A DNA stretch of 64,000 bases from Piezodorus guildinii. Lineage: Eukaryota; Arthropoda; Insecta; Hemiptera; Pentatomidae. A program made the translations under genes and the position numbers. Below are positions 44,701 to 55,600 of this stretch, one piece after another; within the stretch, counting starts at the first letter, position 1, and every line of letters starts with the position of its first letter. The DNA lies in contig CM041292.1 of assembly GCA_023052935.1 (NCBI GenBank), forward strand, positions 202,453,799-202,517,798. The letters run 5' to 3'. The notes below the pieces were generated by a model, which saw only the letters and a list, made by a program, of their open reading frames with translations, did not search any database and was not told where the DNA came from.

Positions 44701-47700
44701 TACCTGGAATTCAGCTTCCGAAAAGGGGTGGTTGAGAGCCGTACTTGTGCTGCGTCTGGAGGGAATAGATATATTGCACGGAGTTGTTTCACGGTCGCTC
44801 TTGAGCCGCTGGAAGTGTAGGGGGTAATTTTGTGAGGCCGATACGTCGTAGAAGTGCTGTCCAAGTGCATCAGCTATCCTCTGAGGGTCTGACACGACCT
44901 CTTGGTTGATTTGAAGCAACTTAGGGGGTCCAGGTATTAACCGACCGTTTAGTTTCTTAACCGTGTTCCAAAACAGTTCTAGAGGAGTATTGGAACTGAT
45001 GTTATCAAGAAATTTTATCCAGGCACGTTTTTTGTGCATTTTTATAACGTAACGCGCATGAATCCTTGCATTTCTGTAGGCTTCCAGGTTGAGTGGAGAG
45101 GGCTTGTGAGACAGTTTCCTTAAGGTCTGTTTTCTCTTGCGTACCGCCAAGCGGCACTCCTCAGTCCACCAAGGGACTGGCTGCATTGAGATCATGCTCG
45201 GTTCTCGATAAGGGATGGCCACTTCCGCGGCTCGAAGTAATGCAGCCTCGAATTGTTTATAAACTCCGAGGTTCACATCAAGTTGAGAGATTTTAGCTGA
45301 CTCCTGGAACAGCGACCAATCAGCCTTCTTCACCAGCCAGCACCCTGGGCGCGCCACGATGCCTACTCTACTAGCTGTGTGAATATATACGGGGAAATGA
45401 TCGCTGCCGTGAGGGTCATTAAGTACTTCCCATGACAGAGTAGTCTGAAGGCTAGGAGTACATAGACTCAAGCCTATACATGATTGGGATCCAGATCGGG
45501 GACACTGATAAGTGGGGTTACCGTTATTAAGCAAGTTAAGGTTAAGGGTGTCCATAATCTGTATTATTGTTTCAGATCGAATGTCATTTAGTTTACTGCC
45601 CCAGGCTTGATTATGAGCATTAAAGTCCCCTAGAAGAAGAAGTGGCGATGGAAGCTGTTGACATAACTGTTCGAGCTGCTGTATCGTGACGTGAGTTCCT
45701 GGAGGGAGGTAAATGGAGCAGACTGTCAGTGCCAATGGGCATGCCAGAATTCTAATGGCAACTGCCTGGAGATTACTGTTGATTTGGACCGGGAGTATTG
45801 CGCTGAGGGAGTTATAGTGCCTGCGGAAAGCGGCGGCTGAATTGGTATTGTATCACCTGGTAATATGTGCCGCTCCAGTGCTAACAACCGGCAGGAGATA
45901 TGTCTATAAGCCCTGCAAGTTGTGACAGCTGCTTGGTTAATGTGTGCTCAGGGACTGTCGACGGAAGTAAGGATTCAGCCTCATTAGGTGGTGTCGACGA
46001 GCCCATCTTTGCAGTCAGAGGTGGAGCATCGGAGACTGGTGGAACAGCAGCACGAGCCACTTGGGATGCGACCTCAGGAAGAGTCCCGTAATTAGAGTTA
46101 GGATCTGCTCTCAGTGCCTGAGAGAATGAAACATCAGGCTTAGGGGGAGTGAATCTTTTATATATCTGCTCCGCCCTCTTGTAGGAGACCTTGTCGGTCT
46201 CTAGAATTTGTTCGATTGCCTTCTCTTTGGCGTAAACAGGACAGTTTCTGCTAAAGGCAGGGTGTGGACCTAAGCAGTTTACACACTTCGGTCGACTTGA
46301 ACATGTGTCAACGGAGTGCTCCTCAGCACATACGCCACAAGCTACAGTCATACAGGTTGCTTTGGTATGCCTAAATCGGTAACAAGACCGGCACTGAATC
46401 GGATTAGGTTCATATGGACGGACCCGTAGTGTTAGAAAATCTAATTGAATCCTTTCTGGAACAGTTGGTCGGAGAAACTTAAGGATTACTGTGGCTGTTG
46501 GGGTTCTGATGCCATTTATGGTTCGGTGAATTCGCCGAACTTCCACTACACCCATTGGAGCAAGTTCCTCCATCAGTTCCTCCTCGGAGCAATGAAGCAG
46601 CTCGTTTGCGCGAATGACACTTCTAGTGTGGTTTAGAGTTTTATGGGGCAGAATTTCTACTGCTATGCCATCGTAGATTTTAAATCGTTGTAGATTAGCA
46701 AGGTCTTTTTCATTGTTTACACTTAACATTGCTGATCCGTTTTTGAGGAATTTCAGTGAAGTTCCTGGACTCCAAGATTTGACAGCTTTTGCCACTTTAA
46801 ATGGGCTGTATGAGGCAAACGTTTTCCGTTGGTCATTTTCGGCCAGAGTCATCACCATATAGCACGGAAACCACTTAGTGCGAAACGGGACTGTATTTTC
46901 TATTTGCCCGTGAGAGTTTGGCGGTTGAAGAGAAGTGGAAGGAGATTGGGATGAAGTTGAGGTTAATGGTAGAGGTACGAGTGTAGCATCGCTACTATGT
47001 GATTCCATTGTGAGGGAGAGTTCTTGATAGGACGGGACATCCTCCACGAAATGAGCTTCGGAGGTCTCGATGTTGGATTGGGTAAAGGGAGTTGAGCTAA
47101 GCTGCTCTACTTGCGCGCTGTGCACCTGAAGCGCTGTATTTTTATCTGGGACGTTCATCATATTAGAAAAAATAAATAAATGTGTAGATCTATGGTGTGT
47201 TAAAGGTGTATGAGTTCAAGAGTCCGTCCCAACGCGCGGCCCACAGACGAGCCCCCGGAGCGAATTCGGTTCCACCGACAGCTGCAGTGGCCTCGGGCGT
47301 TCCCCCTTAACGCACCCGCGGGACTCAATACCGGGTGCCACCCGGCTCCGTGGGTACGCCTCGGATTTTCGCCCGTTACTCTAGGCAGCTTCCCACCGTG
47401 GCTAACAGTGGGTTCAGGCCCAGTCAGCTACCGGGCAGCCGGCGGTGCCCACCGTTTTAACTCTGTACCCTCTGCAGCCCGTTTCCCCGAGACCCCAGGA
47501 ACAGCCAGCGCACCACCCGCGGAGACGGACTCAAGTGTGTAGAGGTGGTTGAGTGAGAACCTAAGACTGTAAGTGTATCCAATGTCAGAGGAATGTGTGT
47601 GTTAGACTGGGGCCGCAGGGACGTCCAAACCCCTGAAAAGTGGCTAATCCACTTCCCCCTACGGGGGTATTAAGCTTTAAAACTCTACAGATACGTTCGA

Positions 47701-49589
47701 TACATGATGTTAAAACTAATAATACATAAAATATAATACTATCATATTAGGAATAACATTCGAAATACCTTAGACCGATTTCGTAAGTCTCCAAGTACTT
47801 GATAATGTTGGGATGCCCGAATTTCTTGTCTTCTGCTAGATCTAATTCCCGTGGCACGAACTTATAGAATCGCCTATCAGGCATTCCTATTTTGGGAATT
47901 ATTTTTATTGCAACATCCATTTTTCTTATCCTAGAATAGTATCTCTTCAAGAAGACAAAAAAAAAATTAACAAAAATAAAATAAATAACAATAAAATAAA
48001 TAAATATAATTAAAAGTAACTACGCGTGATGAATAAGTTGAATAAATATTAATAATGACAATATTTGACTTTTTTTTTTTTAATTTATTTATTGAAATTT
48101 ACAACTGTATGTTTTAATACAACAAGTATATATGCTACAATGATAAAACACACACACAAAAAAAAAAAAAAAAAAATGAACTGAAACTGCCCATTGGCAG
48201 CACTCTTGTAGTGAATCTAAACAAGAAGGTCTCGAGGCCATCTTCTTTTCAGACGCCTCGGCGGATGTTAGGAATTAAAGTGGAAGCAAGGAGTGAAACT
48301 AGTGGATTAGAGTGGGAGTGGAGTTTTTTATAGGAGTGATACCTGGTACAGGCCGATTCAGCAACATATGGTACATAAGGGTCTTTGTGGATGAGCTTAT
48401 TCGTGAAGAAGTAAGGAGCGTTGAGGAATTTTCGAAGGATTGTGGATTGTAAGGATTGGATACGGGAAGTTTGATGGTTTAGTAGAGCCCTAAAGTTCAA
48501 CTCCGTAGGTCCAGATAGGCCTTTTGATTGTCATGTAAATGAATCTTTTGTAGTTAAGTGAAAGGTTAGAGCGTCAAATGTTGAAGTAATTGGAAGCGGC
48601 GAGCAGTTTCTTGTCTTTTCAGTCTAGTGTGCGGATTCCATGTGATACGTTCGTCAAGCAGGAGGGTTTGACATAAATGATTTTTTTTTTTTTTTTTTAG
48701 TTATTTATTGATATTTACAACTATATTGTACAACACATCTAGTAAATATGTATACTGTAATCAGATATTGCTATATTTTTCAATCTAAATCATGTGTCCA
48801 ACAAAACTGAATAAACTTTTTATTTCAATTTTCTTTAAAATTTAATAGTTCTTAAATTGATTTTTAGACACGGAAACCATACAACTAAATACAAGTGTGT
48901 TAATAAAAACCGGTAAAGAAATAGGACTAGAATTAAATACCGATAAGACGAAATATATGATTGGTAGCAGAAATGGTGGCGATCTTGGTGATATTAATAT
49001 ATCAGGTCATACTTTTGAGCACGTAGAGAAATTCAAGTATTTAGGTTCAATGATAACAAGAAAAAATGAAATCCAGGAAGAAATAAAGTCCCGGTTAAAG
49101 GTGGGAAATGCGTGTTATTATTCAGTTGCTAAATTACTTAGCTCGGGACTTCTGTCTAAAAACCTAAAGGTTAGAATTTATAAAACTACTATTCTTCCGA
49201 CGGTTCTTTACGGAAGTGAAACGTGGCCGCTTACTTTGAAGGATGAACAACGGCTTAAGGTTTTCGAAAATAAAGTACTGCGTAAAATATTTGGTCCGAA
49301 GAGAGATGAGGCCGATGGGGAGATTAGAAGGTTAGACAACGCGGAATTGCGGAACTTGTATCCTGTGAATATAATTGAGTTGATAGCGTCGCGGAGACTC
49401 AAATGTGCGAGTAAAATTGTTGGGCGTTGGTATTTGCTGATCCGACTGCTAAGCGTCGATGGGAGGATTGCGTTAAGGCTGATCTCGGGTATCGGCATCG
49501 AACCATCAGTTCCGGTAAGCTTATTATTATTATTATTATTAGTAAATTGATTTTAACAGCCGAGATAAGTGAAATTTTTTTTAATATGT

Positions 49590-49654
<65 letters not shown>

Positions 49655-52600
49655 TTTTTTTTTTCGGGTAGGGGAAAAATCTTTCATCAGACGAAGTGCA
49701 ACTGTCAAGCTACACAACAGTGTGAGATTCCTACTCACTAAAAAAACACCTCCCAATTCGTCTTTACCACCCCCACGGAACCCCGAACAAGAGAAGAAAG
49801 CATGTTCCACTGTTTCTTCTATGGGATCACAAAATGGGCACAATGAACTTCCCTCTATTTTGAAACGGGCTAAGTAGGCTCTGAAGCAACCATGCCCAGT
49901 AAGAAGCTGAGTGAGATAGTAATCTACATCTCCATGTTTCCGGGACATAGTAACCTACATCTCTATGCGAGTGTGTGTGTGTGTGTATGTCTGAGGATAA
50001 ACCTGAAAGAAACAAGGCACAGGAAAAGAAAGAGGAAAAATAAGAATAAAATGTGATAAAGGGTAAAAAAAAAAGTAAGGAAATAAAATGTATTAATGTA
50101 TTTGTAATTGGATCAATTAACTTTTATTGGTCCTGTAAGTACTATGTTTTGTCCCTCACTAATAATCGCAGTTCTAAAGAAAATTAAATGGTTTGTTTGC
50201 ACATGTCGCACTTATCTTGTTATTAAGGAAACAACTAGTTAATCATTTTAAATAAATCACTATTAAACTGGAAGTTTAATGGTTGTCCAGGTGAAAAAAC
50301 ATCAAATGTAGTGTTTTTACTTTCACTTACTATATATAGTAAGGGAAAGTACTGCGATCGTGAAAATTTTCGAATTCCAGTTTTCAACGGAAATACACAT
50401 TTTAGGGTTCCCTGAGTCCCAATAACCAAGTCCCGCAAAAAGGTCTGTGTGTGTGGTAACTCCCGGGCGGAAATGGTAAGTCCTATGAAACTGAAATTTC
50501 ATATTTAAGACAAATATACGCCCGAGACGTTACAAAACCTTTTTCATCAAAATGAGCTTACCAGAAGAGCCACTTTACACCGTGCAATTTGCACCTTTTT
50601 TCGATTTTCTCGAAAACAGTTTCGGCGATTTTGATTAAACTCGCTATATCGATGTAGAATTTAATGGGCTTTAATATCATGTAGGTTTTATTTGGATAAA
50701 AATGGTCTGACAGGGATTAAATGCCGGTATTTTAAATTGTCTTCTTCTAAAGTACCTTTAATTTTGTTAATTCTATAAAGATAACTATATTATCTTGTTA
50801 CCACTGATGAAAAACAGGTAAATATATAAATTGAATGAATTTGATACCCAACTAAACGAGAAAACAGAAAAAATATTTTTTTTAAAGCAATTTTTCGTTT
50901 TGAACATAAGAACAGTAATATTACCGTTGGAAAGCTAAAAATTTTAGAAAAAAATATTATCTAATACACAAGAGCTTGTAAAAGTTAATAGAGTGATAAA
51001 AAGCCGATAAAATTAAGTGATTGTTTTAGATAATAATATAATAATTTTTTTTATAAAACACATGTATCTATATTAAATAAATTTAATTTATTCTTTATTA
51101 GTTTCACGTATTTTTATCACTGTATTTGAAAATTCATTCGTTGATATTAAAAATAGAAGTAAGTGAAAGTCGTGTGTTGCCCGCACCAGATTTTTTTGTT
51201 TGTCCTCCCTTAGGTTACTACAATAAAACATGGCTTTATACAAAAAAAATACTATAGGACAATTAATTACGCTTGCACATGATTATTTATTACAATAGGG
51301 GTACTCACTACGTTTGCTATAGCATGCTATTTGTGTTATTTTGCTAAACCCGTCGAGTTTCTACAGTTATTTCCTGTATAAAATTGATGGGTTTAGCACA
51401 ATAGCACAAATAGCATGCTATAGCAAACGTAATGGGTACCTCTAATGTCTACTATGATGCTAGCATATAGATTTGTGTTTTCATTATAATTTTAACGAGT
51501 TTTTTGCATGTTCATTTTGGTCCCTATTATATTTTACTAGCTGTACCTCACGGCTTTGCACGCGACTATTTCATTTTTTTTTTTTTTTTAATTGCTGCGA
51601 ATTAAGAAGATTGTTTATGATAACTGCGTTAGGTGAGGTTATACAATATAAATATACTTCTGATAGCAGAGAGTTGAACTTTTAACTATGTATATGTATG
51701 ACAAATAAATGATTATTGTTGTTTGTCAGATATTAATTTTATTCAGTTTAATCTACAATAACATACCAATAGCAAGTAGCCATACCCGTGACTATCTAAT
51801 ATTGACATTTTTTCTTTAAAACATTATCATTCTACACCATCGTAATTTCTATGTGACATAAATGCGTATTTTTTCCACTCGTGAGTGTACTTTTCCGCCT
51901 GAATAAGCTCGCATTTTTGTTTTTACAATTCAGAACTAAGTTCTATTATCTTTTCGAAACTTAAACCTTTTTTAGCCTATTGATCATTTTAAAAAACCGT
52001 CAAAATGAAACATGAATTTGATAGAAACCAACACACGAAACATGGCTATGAAACGACATATACCTAAACATATTGGTTATAAGTATTTTAGTATCTATGC
52101 TATTACTGATCAAATTAAGAAAATTTCGCTTCCAGGTGGTTAGATATTCACTTGTCATTCAAATGAGTATTTATAGTTTTTTTAGGATGCGTATAGTTTT
52201 TGAGTTATTCGAAAAGCAATTTTGTTTTACGTTCTAGAAAAATAATTTTTTTAACACTTAGAGGACGAATTTTTCCAAACCCAGCATTATTGCACATCTA
52301 GACGGTAAGAATGACTCCAGGAGAAATTTCATGCATATAGATTAGCCTTTCTTTTTTTTTTTTTTTTTTTTTTTGAGCTGACATCGGTCTATTGTGCGCC
52401 ATAGAGTCAGAAATGGTGATTTTAAAACATGAATTTTGTTGCAATAGCAAACTTCAGAAGGCTATTTGTATTGACTAGTTTGTTGTTCACAGGGTGTTCT
52501 AAGCGGATTTCACCAAATAGAGTGAACCTTAACTTTGAAAGCCTGTCACAGTGGCAGACTATATGGAACGATGTTTCATCTTCCTGTCCACATAGTCTAC

Positions 52601-55600
52601 ATAATTGGGTATTAGAGATACCAAGTTTGAACATGTGGTAGTTGAGTTTTCCGTGTCCTGTGTGAATAACAGTAATGGTTCATACTAAGTAGGCATTTCC
52701 TTCTACTAATACTAGGACTGTCTAAAAATTTAAGTGAGTGTTTAAGTCCCTTATTTAATCAGAGTTGTTTAAATTTGATTAAATAGGATTGTTTAATAGT
52801 CCCAAAGGCAGAACTTAAACTGATTCCACATAGGGGTTCTGGTATGATGGGAATTGTTGCTGAGCCCTTCCTAGCTAGTTCATCAGCTCTCTCATTCCCA
52901 CTGAAACCAGTGTTTCCAGGTACCCATTCAATGCTAACTCTATTGTTTTTAGCAAGATTGTTAAGGGTCAGATTACATGCCTCAACGACTTTTGAGTTTG
53001 TTGTGGGATTGTTCAAGGCGCCAAGTGCCGCCTGACTATCAGTATAAATGCTTATCTTTTTACCCAGTTTATACCATGATTGGGTCTGTATTTTCTTGAT
53101 ATATCAATAGTGACTCGGCAATCGGCACTGATAAACTTCTGGATTTGTAAATCTGAGGGCATAGCCAGGATATTGGTTTCATTGAGCCTGCCAAGTAAGT
53201 TGCAATGACCTTAACAGGTAAACTTGTTGGAACACTTGCCTAGTTTGGTAAAGCGGTAGATGCTTCTCAGCGCGTGCGCTTCCACCTCCAAATTTAGAGG
53301 CATGATGTTCAGCATCGTCTCCATCGCAGCTGTTGGAGTAGTCTTAATTGCCCCAGTTATCATAAGGCAAGCGAGCCTTTGCAATTGACAAAGTACATTT
53401 TTATTGCTTCCTATGTGAGCCCTGTGCCACCATATAACGTATGTGTATGGATATAGAATAGAATAGAATTTTATTTGTTTATGATTTACATTTTTGTACA
53501 GATCAATTCAAATTATAAATCTCTTCAATTGCCAACATGAGTCTAGTTAATAATAAATGTCCATATATTCGGCTCTTGAGAAAAACTTGAAAAATAATAA
53601 TAGTAAACTATTTAAATAATACATTTTATCATTTAATTGATATATAATAGAAAAACGACACTGGATTAAACATAAAAAAAAACAAAAACAATTAACAACT
53701 TGAAAAACAAACTGAAAACATTCGCCGTACAATGAAAAATGATAAATGATAAACAGTTAACCTCAGATAACTAGACATTTAATTGGTGTGTGGGCCTTCA
53801 CAGTTCAAGGTATCCAGGGTATTACATGCTGACTTAGTGAACCAGAAAATATTGTTCAGTTTTTCAATATTGTCTATTTGAAGAATTTTTTGAATATTTT
53901 GGTCATCACTGGATCCTGATAAAAATGGTTGTAAATATCTCTCTCTCTGTCTTTTATGAGCTTTTCATAGTAGAGAAGGACGTGAAACAGGCTGTTCAAG
54001 ATAAACTGACCACAGAAAGTGCATAGGGGCTCGAAATTCTTAACTGGCTCAATGATCTTATTTTTTTTATGTTGGCTATATATGTAAGATAGGTCTCTGG
54101 GCTGGAGATATTGAAGCTGGAGATAGTTCTATATATGGGGTTATGGTTAGAATTGAGAGATCGGTGGATGTCTATTGAAAGGTTATGATTTTTTATCTTT
54201 TCCATTATTGCATCTCTGCACTTTAATAATCCATTCGGGCACAATACACTGAATTCTTCTTCACAGCCATATTGAGCAGCCATCGATCTAACTTGTGAGA
54301 CCCAGGGATGGGTATGTCAGCATTGGTCTAATGGCCGTTGTGGTCTAAAGCCAATAGACGATTTGGGGTTTGAGTCCCCAAACATTATTAATATCATTTT
54401 TACACGCGCCAAAGGCATTTTAAAGCTTTACCAGCAATGTAAGAGATATGATTGTCCCACCGCAATTTGTAGTCAAGAATGACCCAATTATCCTGACTTC
54501 CATCGGACAACGATAAAAAAAAAGTTCCGAAACCAAAACATATATGGCTGAATAAGTGCCTAGAGAACAAGTCGATTCATTTCGTGACAACACTTATCTA
54601 GCCGCCATTTTGATTTCATCTTTGCAGTAGGCCGAGTGTGTTTTGAAAAAGTGGGTAGCAACAATTATGTTTTGAAATTGTTAATCATGAACATAGTCCT
54701 ATGAGAAAAACATGGTATAATATATAAAAGCAACTTAATTAAGCTAAGCTGAATTTATTTGTCAATAAAATGTGTTTCTCTCAGTTTGTTTCATTTTTTA
54801 CTCTATTTTCACCGGTCTACATTAGGAAGTTTTAAGATGAACTTACGTTGACAGTGATATAGATTCCGTTCTTCAACCTCGATACGTATTTGTAAACAAC
54901 ATTGATGTTCCGGTAAATGGGAGGTTTTTTTGTAGAATCCACCTCCTTTGCCCTGTTTTCTATGAAGAAACTCTTGAGAACTACGGAATCCGATGATGAA
55001 TCGTCATCCTTTTCGGGAACTCGTTCCCAGTCGCAACATACTTTTGGCAGATCTTCATCGTCCTCCTCTGGGTTCTCTTGGTCCGGAAGTTGTGACGTTA
55101 ATTTGCCTCCATCATTTTTTTTATTCGTTGGCTCTTCAGGCGATTGTCTCTCTTTTATCTCTTTTACCTTTTTCGGTTCTTCTTCTTCCACTATTTTCGC
55201 AAGTCCCGTCTTGTTCGAGTTGTCATCGGTATCTTCGGCCTGTGAAGGCCTTCTTGCGTTTAAGAACTGAAGAATCTGTTCCTCTGCGTCGGTGGAGGAT
55301 CTATTCCGTCGGAGCAGGCTTTTCTCTCTCGTCTCTTCCGTCAGCATGAACCTATAACAGTGACATAGAATTAAATTAAGAAAAATCTGATGCGCGCAAT
55401 CACACGTTTCCCTTACCTCCATAATTTATATCAATTAGAAACGAAAAAAAATTGTTAAAGAATTATTTACATTTGATTTTTAAAGAAAGATGTGTTTTAT
55501 TAAATAATATGTTATCTACGAAATTCAGGGGTGTGACAATGACGGCCAATAAAAATACTCTCACTCACTAGCGTACGTCTTCACTCCTGCCACCGAGGAA

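Larger units (their letters stand above)
42241..47666 (-). mobile_element. I-type non-LTR retrotransposon, 5.4 kb, near full length
   Basis: Reverse orientation. Poly(A) tail (poly(T) at 42242-42264) and the repeated octamer GTATTAAG on both sides (42233-42240 and 47667-47674) define the ends. It has a GC-rich 5' UTR (47162-47666), ORF1 with zinc knuckles, and ORF2 with endonuclease, reverse transcriptase and RNase H. G+C is much higher than the surroundings, which suggests a recent insertion. The endonuclease start is missing and ORF2 has two frameshifts, so the copy is inactive. It lies in the intron between kinase exons 3 and 4. Confidence 0.9.

Noticed and set aside
54917..55349. Two + strand frames of about 117 codons
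   Set aside because: They are shadows of kinase exon 2 on the opposite strand, Ser-rich complements of its acidic region.
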